Shown here: piece after piece, positions 1 through 8,559 of the stretch
Numbering within the stretch: the first letter of the stretch is position 1
Layout: each line of letters starts with the position of its first letter
Source of the DNA: Agromyces flavus
Lineage (GTDB): Bacteria; Actinomycetota; Actinomycetes; Actinomycetales; Microbacteriaceae
DNA length: 64,000 nt
Assembly: GCF_900104685.1 (NCBI RefSeq)
Contig: NZ_LT629755.1
Span: 2,790,001-2,854,000 of the forward strand
Reading direction: 5' to 3'
The notes under the pieces: generated by a model
The model's database searches: none
What the model was told of the DNA's origin: nothing
What the model saw: the letters and a program-made list of their open reading frames with translations, nothing else
Translations under genes and position numbers: made by a program

Positions 1-1302
1 GCCGCCGAGGTGCGAGGCGAGCAGCTTCATCCCCTGGTACGGCGACGAGCCCGCCCAGGCCCAGGCCGCGTGGTACTGGTTGTCGGTGGCGGGCGTGCCG
101 AGGGCGTCCAGTCCGCCCAGCTCCTCGAGCGCGGCGATGTGCTGGTCGACCGTCGACGGGATCATGTTCTGGGCGAGCAGCTCGCTGATCGTGCCGTTCT
201 GGCCCTCGCCCGACGAGCCGTTGTCGCCCCAGATGTAGATGATGATCGTGTCGTCGCCGTAGCCGAGGCGCTCGAGTTCGTCGATGAGCCGGCCCGCCTG
301 CACATCGGCGTGCTCGCCGAAGCCCGCCGCGACCTCCATCAGTCGGCGTTGGAACGGCTTCTGGTGCTCGGGGATGTCGTCCCACGCCGCGAGGCTCTCG
401 GGCCGCGGGGTCAGCTCCGCATCGTCGGGGATCCAGCCCGTCGCTTTGGCCCCGGCGTGGGCGCGTTCACGGTATGCGTCCCAGCCGTCGTCGAAGGTCC
501 CGGCGTACTTGTCGGCCCACTCCTTCATGATGTGGTGCGGGCCGTGCAGCGCCCCGGTCGCCCAGTACATGAAGAACGGCTGGTCGGGCTTGAGGGCCTT
601 GTGGTTGCGCAGCCAGGCCATCGCGTCGTCGGCGATGTCCTCGCTGAGGTGATACCCCTCCTCGGGCGTCTTCGGCGGCAGCACCGACGTGGTGTTGCGC
701 ACGAGGTTGGGCTCGTACTGGGATGCCTCGCCGGCGAGGAACCCGTAGAAGTACTCGAACCCGTAGCCGGTCGGCCAGCGATCGAACGGTCCGGCGACGG
801 TGGTCTCCTCGGCGGGCGTGTTGTGCCACTTGCCCCACGCGCCGGTGGCGTAGCCGTACTGCCGCAGCACCTCCGCCATGGTCGCGCTGCTCTTCGGGAT
901 GTGCCCGGAGTAGCCGTCCCAGTCGTTCGCGAGCTCCGCGATCTGGCCGTTCCCGACCCGGTGGTGGTTGCGACCGGTGAGGAGCGACGCCCGGGTGGGC
1001 GAGCACATGGCCGTCGTGTGGAACCGGTTGTAGCCGACACCGTTCGCCCGCACCCGATCGAGCGTCGGCGTGCGGACGTCGCCGCCCAGGGTGCTCGGCA
1101 GAGCCGGGCCCGCGTCGTCGATGAGGATGATGAGGACGTTCGGCGCGTCCGCCGGCAGGTGCGGCTCGGGCGGACTGGGGCTGTACGTGGATTCCTGCAT
1201 CGTGCGGCCGGCGATGCTGCCCGATGCCGGCGGCGCGAACGGCAGCGTACGCTCCGGCGGAAGGGGCGGCCCGATCACGGGATCGCGGGTCTCGTCGGCC
1301 AT
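1..1302 (-). CDS. Sulfatase (arylsulfatase family), C-terminus cut by window edge
   Basis: This is the N-terminal 434 codons of a sulfatase, which hydrolyses sulfate esters. The frame stays open to base 1, so the C-terminus lies outside the window. Residues 100-104 read CSPTR, the C-x-P-x-R signature whose Cys is oxidised to formylglycine. A metal-binding region near residue 58 reads LIILIDDAG. The start at 1302 follows a good ribosome site (GGGGGA, 7 nt upstream). I see no signal peptide, which suggests a cytoplasmic enzyme. The substrate cannot be told from the sequence. Activity would need a formylglycine-generating enzyme encoded elsewhere. Family assignment is secure, specificity is unknown. 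Confidence 0.9.
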   Translation of the reverse strand, partial: MADETRDPVIGPPLPPERTLPFAPPASGSIAGRTMQESTYSPSPPEPHLPADAPNVLIILIDDAGPALPSTLGGDVRTPTLDRVRANGVGYNRFHTTAMCSPTRASLLTGRNHHRVGNGQIAELANDWDGYSGHIPKSSATMAEVLRQYGYATGAWGKWHNTPAEETTVAGPFDRWPTGYGFEYFYGFLAGEASQYEPNLVRNTTSVLPPKTPEEGYHLSEDIADDAMAWLRNHKALKPDQPFFMYWATGALHGPHHIMKEWADKYAGTFDDGWDAYRERAHAGAKATGWIPDDAELTPRPESLAAWDDIPEHQKPFQRRLMEVAAGFGEHADVQAGRLIDELERLGYGDDTIIIYIWGDNGSSGEGQNGTISELLAQNMIPSTVDQHIAALEELGGLDALGTPATDNQYHAAWAWAGSSPYQGMKLLASHLGG

Positions 1303-1503
1303 GGTGAAGTCCCCCTCGTACTGCCTTGGCACGAGGAGTCCGGATCCATCCACGATGAACCGGAGACGGAGTTCCGAATCGCCTCGCTCGGTGGGCAGCC
1401 TAGGGGCGTGAACGGTGGACCATGAGGCTTTGGTCCCGCTCGCGTCGGTCGCAGCGTGCGGGCACGAGATCTGCGAACACACGAGGGTGCGGCGATTCGA
1501 GAG

Positions 1504-1592
1504 CGGAGACGGCGGGATTTGAACCCGCGGTCCCCTTACGGGGACTCCACCTTAGCAGGGTGGTGCACTCGACCGGACTATGCGACGTCTCC
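1504..1592 (-). tRNA. tRNA-Ser (anticodon GCT)
   Basis: Read on the minus strand, a 7-bp acceptor stem (GGAGACG/CGTCTCC) encloses a D arm, an anticodon loop CTGCTAA with anticodon GCT, a long variable arm (GTCCCC...GGGGAC) and a T arm with GGTTCAAATCC. The long variable arm and the GCT anticodon identify tRNA-Ser for AGC/AGT codons. CCA is not encoded. It lies in a block with a second tRNA-Ser and serS. Confidence 0.95.
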
Positions 1593-1670
1593 TCGTGAAC
1601 GCCCGAAGGCGAACGCGACTGCCATCATAACCGGCATCCGTTCGAAAGACGATTCGAGCGGACCTCGGCG

Positions 1671-1743
1671 GTTTCAGGAGAACGGAGGCTGCTCAGGCTC
1701 GGATGCCGGATCGCGTCCTGAACAGCGTGCGTGTTCCTGAAAC
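1671..1743. repeat. Degenerate palindromic element, copy 1
   Basis: The left arm (1671-1697, beginning GTTTCAGGAGAACGG) is identical over 27 nt to the left arm of the perfect palindrome at 27230-27308. The right arm (1717-1743, ending TTCCTGAAAC) matches the reverse complement at about 22 of 27 positions. It lies between an LCP gene and tRNA-Ser(GCT), both read leftward. It looks like a decayed member of an intergenic palindromic repeat family; terminator activity is possible. Confidence 0.75.
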
Positions 1744-1776
1744 GGCGCCGCGATCGAGCGCCGAGGCGCCGGCGAT

Positions 1777-1853
1777 CGGATGGCGCGGCGCCCGCGTGCC
1801 CGTGAAGCGGATGGCGCGGCGACGCGTGCCCGACCGGCGGATGGCGCGGCCAG
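1777..1853. repeat. Short tandem repeat, about 2.5 units of 30-31 bp
   Basis: Three successive units start with CGGATGGCGCGGC at 1777, 1808 and 1838, and the first two share a GCGTGCCCG segment. The array sits immediately downstream of the LCP stop codon at 1857 (minus strand). It codes for nothing evident. Confidence 0.6.
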
Positions 1854-1856
1854 CGC

Positions 1857-3161
1857 CTACTGGTCGGCGAGCGTGCGGCCCGCCGAGCAGCGGGTCTCGG
1901 CCGCGGTCTGGCCCGTGACGTCGCTCGGCAGTGCCTGCTCGGTCGGCGCAGGTGCCTCGGTCGCGGGCGTCTCGACGGGCACGTCGGCGGGCTCGTCGAC
2001 GGGCTCCTCGGAGGGGGTCGGCTCTGCGGTCGCGGCGTTCGGATCGGCGACCGACGCGAAGCTGTTCTCGTCGAGCGCGGTGGGGTCGAGGGCCATCGGC
2101 AGGTCCTGCTGGAGCGCCAGGTTGACGGCCTCGGCCGAATCGGTCGGCACGACGGCGGCCCAGTCGTCGACCTCGGAGGTGGGGTACTGCACGAACGCGA
2201 TCTTCGAGAGGTCGATGTCCTTCGCGGCCTTGGCGATCGAGACCATCTTGGCAGGGTCGGTGAGCGTCGATGAGAGCTGCATGTTGTCGAGCGCGGCCTT
2301 GGCGATCGAGTACAGCTTCACCGGGTCGGTGAGCGTGCCCTCGGACTGCAGCTCGCGCGCGAGCGCCGACATGAAGACCTGCTGGTTCGAGATCCGGCCG
2401 AGGTCGGACCCGTCGCCCACGCCGTAGCGCGTGCGGAGGAACTGCAGCGCCTGGAGGCCCTTGAGCTCGTGCGTGCCGGCCTCGAGGTAGAGGTCGGTGT
2501 GCTCGTCCTCGATCGGCTCGGCCACGCAGACCGACACGCCGCCGACCGCCTCGGAGATCGCCGCGGCGCCCATGAACTGGACGATGCCGGCGAACGGGAT
2601 GCTGACGCCCGTCAGTTCCTCGACCGTCTTCACCACGCACGGCATGCCGCCGTATGCGAGCACCGAGTTGATCTTGACGTCGTACTGCTCCCAGAGTTCC
2701 TCGCCCGAACCGGGGTCGGTGCAGCCGGCGGGCACGTCGACGAGCATGTCGCGCGGGAAGCTCACGACCTCGGCGTGCGAGTGGTCCTCCGAGATGTGGA
2801 GGAGCAGGTTCACGTCGTTGAGCACGGCGGTCTCTTCATCCGGGTCGCCGAAGCCGTCGCCCTGGCCCGCTCGGCTGTCGCTGCCGATCACGAGCAGGTT
2901 CACGCCGCCTTCGATCGCGCCCACGTCGGGCACGCCGTCGAGGACCGACTCGTTGCCGAGCGAGACCGAGGGCTTCGCGGTGGCCGCGAGGTCGAATGCG
3001 GCGTACGCGGCGACCGCGGTGCCCGAGGCGAGCACGACCGCGAGCACGGATGCGGCGGCCTTGGCGACGGTGGTCCAGACGCCGTTGCTGCGGAGCCGCC
3101 CGTGGCGTGCGATCGCCGGGGAGTCGTCGGATCGGGGAGTCGGCTGGGGCGCTCGGCTCAC
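1857..3161 (-). CDS. LytR-CpsA-Psr (LCP) family cell-wall ligase
   Basis: LCP proteins transfer polyprenyl-linked glycopolymers to peptidoglycan at the outer face of the membrane. The 434-residue protein has a short basic cytoplasmic N-terminus, one membrane segment at about residues 30-60, an LCP domain with NLLVIGSDSR and VSFPRDMLVDVP (the acidic and arginine residues that hold pyrophosphate), and the typical FLRTRYGVGDGSDLGRISNQQ segment. A Pro/Glu/Thr/Ala-rich linker leads to a conserved tail, DVTGQTAAETRC. The start is GTG at 3161, preceded by AGAGGAG 8 nt upstream; a longer frame would run into tRNA-Ser(TGA). It is paralogous to the gene at 3432-4865, with four cysteines in matching places. 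Confidence 0.88.
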   Translation of the reverse strand: MSRAPQPTPRSDDSPAIARHGRLRSNGVWTTVAKAAASVLAVVLASGTAVAAYAAFDLAATAKPSVSLGNESVLDGVPDVGAIEGGVNLLVIGSDSRAGQGDGFGDPDEETAVLNDVNLLLHISEDHSHAEVVSFPRDMLVDVPAGCTDPGSGEELWEQYDVKINSVLAYGGMPCVVKTVEELTGVSIPFAGIVQFMGAAAISEAVGGVSVCVAEPIEDEHTDLYLEAGTHELKGLQALQFLRTRYGVGDGSDLGRISNQQVFMSALARELQSEGTLTDPVKLYSIAKAALDNMQLSSTLTDPAKMVSIAKAAKDIDLSKIAFVQYPTSEVDDWAAVVPTDSAEAVNLALQQDLPMALDPTALDENSFASVADPNAATAEPTPSEEPVDEPADVPVETPATEAPAPTEQALPSDVTGQTAAETRCSAGRTLADQ

Positions 3162-3197
3162 TCGGTCGGCTCCTCTCTCGTCATCTCTCGGGCCGTG

Positions 3198-3282
3198 CGG
3201 AGGGCGTGGGATTCGAACCCACGAGGCATTGCTGCCCACTGGTTTTCAAGACCAGCTCCATCGGCCGCTCGGACAGCCCTCC
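3198..3282 (-). tRNA. tRNA-Ser (anticodon TGA)
   Basis: On the minus strand the acceptor stem is GGAGGGC/GCCCTCC, the anticodon loop is CTTGAAA (anticodon TGA), and a long class II variable arm precedes a T arm containing GGTTCGAATCC. It reads UCN serine codons. It lies between two LCP genes on the same strand, 36 bp upstream of the first one. CCA is not encoded. Confidence 0.95.
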
Positions 3283-3431
3283 TCGCCCGGCACGCGAGCG
3301 GTCCGCGGGTTCCGCGGCGCGCCGACGGGCTGGGCAGGCCCGATTCTAACCGAATCACAGCCCAGCCAGACTGGCACGCTCCGCCTGAGAAGCGCCTGAA
3401 CCGGATGACGCGACCCGCGTCCCACGGCCGA

Positions 3432-4865
3432 TCAGCCGGAGTTCGCCGCGGCGCACCGGACCTCGCCCGCCGTCTGCCCGGTGACGTCGCCCGGCAGCGC
3501 CTCGGCCGCCGGAGTGGGCGCGGTCGTGGGCGTGGGCAGTGGCGTCGCGCCGGCCGAGGGCGGCGTCGAGGGCGTCGGACTCGGGGTCGCGGTCGGCACC
3601 CCGGCCTCGACCGTGCCGAAGGACGCGCTGCCCGTGGCGGTGGGGTTGAACGCCACGGCGACGTCCCGCTGCAGCGCCGACGCCACGACCTGCGCGGACT
3701 CCGCGGGCTCGACGGCGCTGAAGTCCCACGTGTACGCCGTGGGGTACTGGATGAACGCGATCTTGTCGAGGTCGATGTCCTGCATCGCCCTCGCGACCGA
3801 GACCAGCCGGCCCGCATCCCGCAGGCCCTGCGAGAGCGTCATGTTGGCCAGCACCGCCTTGGCGATCGAGTACAGCTTGATCGGGTTGGCGAGGGTGCCG
3901 GTCGACTGGAGCGTGCGGGCGAGGGATGCGAGGAACGTCTGCTGGATCGAGATGCGCCCGAGGTCGCTGCCGTCGCCGACGGCGTGACGCGTGCGCAGGA
4001 ACGCGAGCGCCTGGTACCCCGTGATCGAGTGCGTGCCGGCCGCGAGGTCGAGACCCGAGTACGGGTCGCTCACCGGGTCGACGAGGCAGACCGGGACGCC
4101 GCCGACCGCCTCGGCCAGCGCCGCGACGCCGTCGAACTCGACGATCCCGCCGACCGGGATCGTGATGCCGAGCATCCGCTCGAGCGTCGAGGCGATGCAC
4201 GCGAACCCGCCGTCCTTCAGGATCGTGTTGAGCTTCACGTCGTACCGTTCGCCGTAGCCCTCCGCCGACCCGTCGACGCTCGGGCAGGCGGGCACGTCGA
4301 CGAGCATGTCCCGCGGGAAGCTGACCACCTCGACGTGCGAGTGGTCCTCTGAGATGTGCAGGAGCATCGTGACGTCGTTGAGCGTCGCCGAATCGATCTC
4401 GGGATCGCCGAAGGCGCCGCTCGCCGGACGCTTGTCGCTTCCGACGAGCAGGAAGTTGAGCCCGCCCTCCATCGCCCCGATGTCGGGGACGTTCTCGAGG
4501 ACCTCCTCGCTCTCGAGCTGCACGGGCGGCTTGATCTCCCGCACGACGTCGATCACCGCGAACCCGCCGATGGCCGCACCGCTGAGCGCGAGCACGGCGA
4601 TGACGGCGCCCACGCCCTTCCCGACCGTGCGGCCGGTGCCGTGGCGCACGAGACGGCCGTGACGAGCCGGCGGCAGGGATGCCTCGGTGAGCACGGGCGC
4701 GGCGGTCGATCCGGTCGACGGCGCCGGCGGCACCAGCATCAGCGGCTCGGGAAGCGGACCTTCCGTCGTGTCGCCCTGCTCGACCGCATCCGCGAATGCA
4801 TGGTCGTGCGACGCGCCGTGGTCCTCCGGCGCGTCTTCGTCCGGTTCCGATCCCGATCCGATCAC
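3432..4865 (-). CDS. LytR-CpsA-Psr (LCP) family cell-wall ligase, second paralogue
   Basis: This 477-residue paralogue of the neighbouring LCP protein has a longer acidic, disordered cytoplasmic N-terminus (residues 1-75), a membrane segment at about 80-108 and an LCP domain with NFLLVGSDKR, VVSFPRDMLVDVP and FLRTRHAVGDGSDLGRIS. A Pro/Thr/Ala linker is followed by the tail DVTGQTAGEVRC shared with the paralogue. Cysteines in DVPAC, GGFAC, VPVC and the tail line up with those of the first protein. The start is GTG at 4865 with a GGGGGAGG run just before it. It probably attaches a wall polymer; which polymer is unknown. Confidence 0.87.
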   Translation of the reverse strand: MIGSGSEPDEDAPEDHGASHDHAFADAVEQGDTTEGPLPEPLMLVPPAPSTGSTAAPVLTEASLPPARHGRLVRHGTGRTVGKGVGAVIAVLALSGAAIGGFAVIDVVREIKPPVQLESEEVLENVPDIGAMEGGLNFLLVGSDKRPASGAFGDPEIDSATLNDVTMLLHISEDHSHVEVVSFPRDMLVDVPACPSVDGSAEGYGERYDVKLNTILKDGGFACIASTLERMLGITIPVGGIVEFDGVAALAEAVGGVPVCLVDPVSDPYSGLDLAAGTHSITGYQALAFLRTRHAVGDGSDLGRISIQQTFLASLARTLQSTGTLANPIKLYSIAKAVLANMTLSQGLRDAGRLVSVARAMQDIDLDKIAFIQYPTAYTWDFSAVEPAESAQVVASALQRDVAVAFNPTATGSASFGTVEAGVPTATPSPTPSTPPSAGATPLPTPTTAPTPAAEALPGDVTGQTAGEVRCAAANSG

Positions 4866-4940
4866 GCCCTCCCCCGTGCGCGATCCTACTCGCGAAGCTC
4901 CCGATCAGATGGGAGGAACGTCCCGCGACGCGGGCGTGGC

Positions 4941-5825
4941 TCAGGGCAGCGAGTCGAGCACGGGCGCGAGGCCCGCCTCGTCGATGGTGCCGGTGCGCTC
5001 GGCGGCCGCCCCGACGACCTCGGCGGGCGCCTGCCCCATCGCGACGGCACGCCCGGCGGCGCGTGCCCAGTGGAACATCTCGATGTCGTTCCGCCCGTCG
5101 CCCACGGCGATCACGCGCTGGAGCGGGAGGCCCATCCAGCCGCGGACGCGCTCGAGCGCGGTCGCCTTGTTGACCCCGTCGGGCGCGATGTCGAGCCACG
5201 CCGTCCACCCGATCGCGTAGCTCACGTGGTTCAGCCCCATCTGCTCGACGACGCGGAAGAACTCGTCGAGCTCGTGGTCGACCGAGGTCGCGACGATCCG
5301 TATGGCGCGCTGCCCGAGCAGCTCGTCGAACTCGACCTGGCGGGCGCGCTCGAGGTTCCAGTCGGTCATGCCCTCGGTGTAGAGCCGGAAGCCGTCCTCG
5401 AGCTCGAGGAGGAAACGGCCGCCCGGAAGCTCCTCGCGGATCTGCTGGAGCACGGGCGAAGCGTCGAACGTCTCGACGTGCTCGCGAACCCACCCGTCGG
5501 GCGCCGTGGGATCGCGGCGCATGGTCATCGCGCCGTTCGCGCACACGACGTAGTCGGGCTCGAGTTCGAGGTGCTCGAGCACCGGCCGGGTCGTCGCCCA
5601 CGAGCGCCCGGTCGCGAGCGTCACGAGGTGGCCTCGGGCGACGGCGGATGCCACGGCGTCGGCCACGCGCGGGTCGATCGACTCGTCCTCGTGCATGACC
5701 GTCCCGTCGACGTCGAGCGCGACGAACCAGCGGTCGGACTCGGACACGCGGGCGGGACGCGACCCTCCGCCCGTGGCGGCGTCGGCGCCGGCTCGATCGT
5801 CGCCCCGCGGCATCCGCTCGCTCAT
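4941..5825 (-). CDS. HAD-superfamily Cof-type phosphatase
   Basis: This is a 294-residue cytoplasmic phosphatase of the Cof/IIB branch of the HAD superfamily, which dephosphorylates small sugar phosphates or cofactors. Motif I is LDVDGTV near residue 37 (nucleophile Asp, DxDGT), and the C-terminal motif is [11 protein letters not shown] (GDGxND). The cap region between them fits the C2 type. Its ATG overlaps the serS stop codon (ATGA at 5822-5825), so it is translationally coupled to serS. The first 30 or so residues are extra and disordered, so a later start cannot be excluded. The substrate is unknown. Confidence 0.87.
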   Translation of the reverse strand: MSERMPRGDDRAGADAATGGGSRPARVSESDRWFVALDVDGTVMHEDESIDPRVADAVASAVARGHLVTLATGRSWATTRPVLEHLELEPDYVVCANGAMTMRRDPTAPDGWVREHVETFDASPVLQQIREELPGGRFLLELEDGFRLYTEGMTDWNLERARQVEFDELLGQRAIRIVATSVDHELDEFFRVVEQMGLNHVSYAIGWTAWLDIAPDGVNKATALERVRGWMGLPLQRVIAVGDGRNDIEMFHWARAAGRAVAMGQAPAEVVGAAAERTGTIDEAGLAPVLDSLP

Positions 5826-7090
5826 CGCTCGACCGGGCGGAGCACCTCGAGGCCGCCCAGGTAGCCGCGGAGGGCCTCGGGCACGACGACCGAACCGTCC
5901 TCCTGCTGGTGCGTCTCGAGGATGGCGACGATCCAGCGCGTGGTCGCGAGCGTGCCGTTCAACGTCGCGACGGGCGCCGTCTTCCCGCTCTCGGTGCGGT
6001 AGCGGATGTCGAGGCGGCGCGCCTGGAACGTCGTGCAGTTCGAGGTCGACGTGAGCTCGCGGTACGCCTGCTGCGTGGGGACCCACGCCTCGACGTCGTA
6101 CTTGCGGGCCGCACTCGAGCCGAGATCGCCCGCGGCGACGTCGATCACGCGGTAGGTGAGGCCGAGCGCCTGCAGCATCTCCTCCTGCCAGGCGAGCAGC
6201 CGCTCGTGCTCGACCTCGGCGTCGGCGGGATCGACGTACGAGAACATCTCGAGCTTGTCGAACTGGTGCACTCGGATGATGCCGCGCGTGTCCTTGCCGT
6301 GGCTGCCGGCCTCGCGGCGGTAGCAGGTCGACCAGCCCGCGTAGCGGATGGGGCCGTCGGAGAGGTCGAGGATCTCGTCGGAGTGGTACCCGGCGAGTGC
6401 GACCTCGCTCGTGCCCACGAGGTACAGGTCGTCGGCGGGCAGGTGGTAGACCTCCTCGGCATGCGCGCCGAGGAACCCGGTGCCCTGCATGATCTCGGGC
6501 CGCACGAGCGTGGGGGTGATCAGCGGCGTGAAGCCGTTGCCGATGGCCTTGTCGAGGGCCATGTTCATGAGCGCGAGCTCGAGCCGGGCGCCCACGCCCT
6601 TGAGGAAGTGGAACCGCGCGCCCGACACCTTGGCGCCGCGTGCCATGTCGATCGCGTCGAGCAGCTCGCCGATCTCGAGGTGGTCGCGCGGCTCGAAGCC
6701 GAACGCGGGGATCTCGCCCACCTCGCGCAGCACGTCGAAGTCGTCCTCGCCACCGGCGGGCACGCCGTCGATGACCACGTTGCCGAGTCGCTGCACCGCG
6801 GCCGTGAACGCCTCCTCGGCGGCCGTGACATCCGCGTTGGCCTGCTTGACCTTCGCCGCGAGCTCCTGCGCCTGCGCGACCAGGGCGGCCTTCTCGTCCT
6901 TCGCAGCCTTGGCGACCTGCTTGCCGAACGCGTTCTGCTCGGCGCGCAGCGTCTCGAACGATGAGATGGCGGCGCGACGCGCGGCATCGGCGGCGACCGC
7001 GTCGTCGACGAGTGCGGCGGACTCCCCGCGCACCTCCTGCGAGCGCTTCACCATGTCGGGGTTCTCGCGGAGCAGTACGGGGTCGATCAT
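5822..7090 (-). CDS. serS: Seryl-tRNA synthetase
   Basis: SerS charges tRNA-Ser with serine in the cytoplasm. The 422-residue protein has the expected length, an N-terminal coiled-coil arm (about residues 30-105, Ala/Lys/Glu-rich) and class II catalytic motifs, including [22 protein letters not shown] with HQFDK (motif 2) and [14 protein letters not shown] (motif 3). The start at MIDPVLL matches the family. A TAGACT hexamer lies 7 nt before the ATG, so the mRNA is probably leaderless. It is the promoter-proximal gene of a leftward cluster holding HAD and LCP genes and two tRNA-Ser genes, and is divergent from the kinase at 7182. Confidence 0.97.
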   Translation of the reverse strand: MIDPVLLRENPDMVKRSQEVRGESAALVDDAVAADAARRAAISSFETLRAEQNAFGKQVAKAAKDEKAALVAQAQELAAKVKQANADVTAAEEAFTAAVQRLGNVVIDGVPAGGEDDFDVLREVGEIPAFGFEPRDHLEIGELLDAIDMARGAKVSGARFHFLKGVGARLELALMNMALDKAIGNGFTPLITPTLVRPEIMQGTGFLGAHAEEVYHLPADDLYLVGTSEVALAGYHSDEILDLSDGPIRYAGWSTCYRREAGSHGKDTRGIIRVHQFDKLEMFSYVDPADAEVEHERLLAWQEEMLQALGLTYRVIDVAAGDLGSSAARKYDVEAWVPTQQAYRELTSTSNCTTFQARRLDIRYRTESGKTAPVATLNGTLATTRWIVAILETHQQEDGSVVVPEALRGYLGGLEVLRPVER

Positions 7091-7097
7091 TCGAGCA

Positions 7098-7103
7098 AGT
7101 CTA
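7098..7103 (-). promoter_or_regulatory. Predicted -10 element of leaderless serS promoter
   Basis: Minus-strand TAGACT ends 7 nt before the serS ATG. In actinobacteria this spacing puts the transcription start on, or next to, the start codon. No Shine-Dalgarno sequence is present. Confidence 0.6.
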
Positions 7104-7169
7104 GGGTGTGCGCTCCATGCCCGACCGAGCCCGGACGCGCAACCCACCTGCCTTCGAGGGTGCATGCCC

Positions 7170-7175
7170 TAGATT
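7170..7175 (+). promoter_or_regulatory. Predicted -10 element of leaderless kinase promoter
   Basis: TAGATT lies 6 nt before the ATG at 7182 with no ribosome site between them. It faces away from the serS element 66 bp to the left, making a compact divergent leaderless promoter pair. Confidence 0.6.
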
Positions 7176-7181
7176 CGACGC

Positions 7182-8252
7182 ATGAACGCGGGCAGCGAGG
7201 AGCGGACGGATGGCGACGGCGGGCGCAGGCGCGCCGCGGTCATCTTCAATCCGGTGAAGCAGGGCGTCGACGAGCTTCGCGCGGCGGTGTCCGAGGCCGA
7301 GTCCGAGCACGGCTTCGGGCCGAGCCTCTGGATCGAGACCACCGAGGAGGACCCCGGCACCGGCCAGGCCCGCACCGCGGTCGAGGAGAAGGTCGACCTC
7401 CTCATCTCGGCGGGCGGTGACGGCACAGTGCGGGCGGTCGCCGAGGGCCTCGAGGGCGCCGGGATCCCGGTCGGGCTGATCCCGCTCGGCACGGGCAACC
7501 TCTTCGCGCGCAATCTCGACATCCCGGTCAGCGACATCCCGGGCGCGGTGGCGCTCGCCTTCTCGGGCATCGACCGCAAGGTCGACGTGCTGCGCGCGCG
7601 TGTGCGGCGTCCCGACGGCGAGACCGAGACCGAGGTGTCGCTCGTGATGAGCGGCATCGGCTTCGACGCGGCCATGATCGCGAACACCGACCCCGACCTG
7701 AAGAAGCGGGTCGGATGGCTCGCCTACGTCGATGCCGGCATCCGGGCGATCCCGAACTCGGCGCCGTTCCGGGTCGCGCATCGCATGGATGACGGCCGCA
7801 CGCACCGGTCGCGCGTGGCGAGCGTGCTCGTCGCGAACCTCGGATACCTGCCGGGCAACCTCGAGCTCATCCCCGACGCCGCCATCGACGACGGCCAGCT
7901 CGACGTCGTGCGGCTTCAGCCGAGGAACTTCTGGGGATGGCTCATGGTCTGGCGCAAGATCGCGTGGGAGAACCGCGTGCTGCGCAAGACCGCGCTCGGC
8001 CGGCAGCTCATCGACCTCACCGGCGGCAACAAGCGGCGCGAGGTCGTCTACTCGAGCGGCAAGTCGATCGACGTGGTCATCGACGGCGAGCCCCAGGAGT
8101 TCGAGATCGACGGTGAGGAGATGGGCGTGATCACCGCCGCACGATTCGTGGTCGACCCGAAGGCGCTCACGGTGCGGGTCTCGGAGCCGCCCGAGGACAA
8201 GCCCGCCGACAAGCCCGCTACGGGCGATCCGAAGGAGGTCGTCGAGGAGTAG
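7182..8252 (+). CDS. Diacylglycerol/lipid kinase family protein
   Basis: The 356-residue protein carries the diacylglycerol kinase catalytic fold. AAVIFNPVKQG opens the nucleotide-binding domain, GGDGT occupies residues 78-82, and PLGTGNLFARNL follows. The C-terminal beta-sandwich domain includes DIDGEPQEFEIDGEE-like lipid-kinase features. It probably phosphorylates a membrane lipid such as diacylglycerol on the cytoplasmic face. The last 30 or so residues are a Lys/Pro/Glu tail. Its 3' end overlaps the convergent gene at 8218 by 35 bp. The exact lipid is not determined by sequence. Confidence 0.88.
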   Translation: MNAGSEERTDGDGGRRRAAVIFNPVKQGVDELRAAVSEAESEHGFGPSLWIETTEEDPGTGQARTAVEEKVDLLISAGGDGTVRAVAEGLEGAGIPVGLIPLGTGNLFARNLDIPVSDIPGAVALAFSGIDRKVDVLRARVRRPDGETETEVSLVMSGIGFDAAMIANTDPDLKKRVGWLAYVDAGIRAIPNSAPFRVAHRMDDGRTHRSRVASVLVANLGYLPGNLELIPDAAIDDGQLDVVRLQPRNFWGWLMVWRKIAWENRVLRKTALGRQLIDLTGGNKRREVVYSSGKSIDVVIDGEPQEFEIDGEEMGVITAARFVVDPKALTVRVSEPPEDKPADKPATGDPKEVVEE

Positions 8253-8559
8253 CGTCCGCCGCGCCGGCCGCGGCGGGCGCGGCGGCCCGGGCGCGCCGCA
8301 GCGCCGCCGCGCGAGCCCCGATCACGAGCGGCAGGCCGACCAGTGCTCCGACGAATGCGGCGGTGGCGGCCGGGCTCACCAGGTACGTCATGAAGAACGC
8401 GACGTCGGCCGCGCGCTGCTCCTCGCTCGTCGGGACCGCGCCCTGGAACGCGGACGAGGCCTCCACGAATCCCGTCGTCAGGCGCCAGAGCACGAGTGCG
8501 GCCGCGATGGCGACGACCGCCAGCGCGATCACGGATCGATCGAGCACGGCCCGGCTCAT
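8218..8559 (-). CDS. Small membrane protein, unknown function
   Basis: I do not recognise this 113-residue protein. It has two hydrophobic segments (about residues 9-28 and 60-82) separated by an extracytoplasmic stretch with EEQRAADVAFF, then an Ala/Arg/Pro-rich tail. Its ATG overlaps the stop of the gene at 8556 (ATGA), so the two are translationally coupled. The C-terminal coding end overlaps the kinase gene on the other strand by 35 bp. The start was chosen for the overlap; longer frames upstream are Arg-rich shadows. Confidence 0.65.
   Translation of the reverse strand: MSRAVLDRSVIALAVVAIAAALVLWRLTTGFVEASSAFQGAVPTSEEQRAADVAFFMTYLVSPAATAAFVGALVGLPLVIGARAAALRRARAAAPAAAGAADATPRRPPSDRP

Noticed and set aside
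2469..4352. 627-codon plus-strand open frame over the two LCP genes
   Set aside because: It crosses the tRNA-Ser(TGA) gene and has the composition of an antisense shadow; the opposite strand encodes conserved LCP domains.
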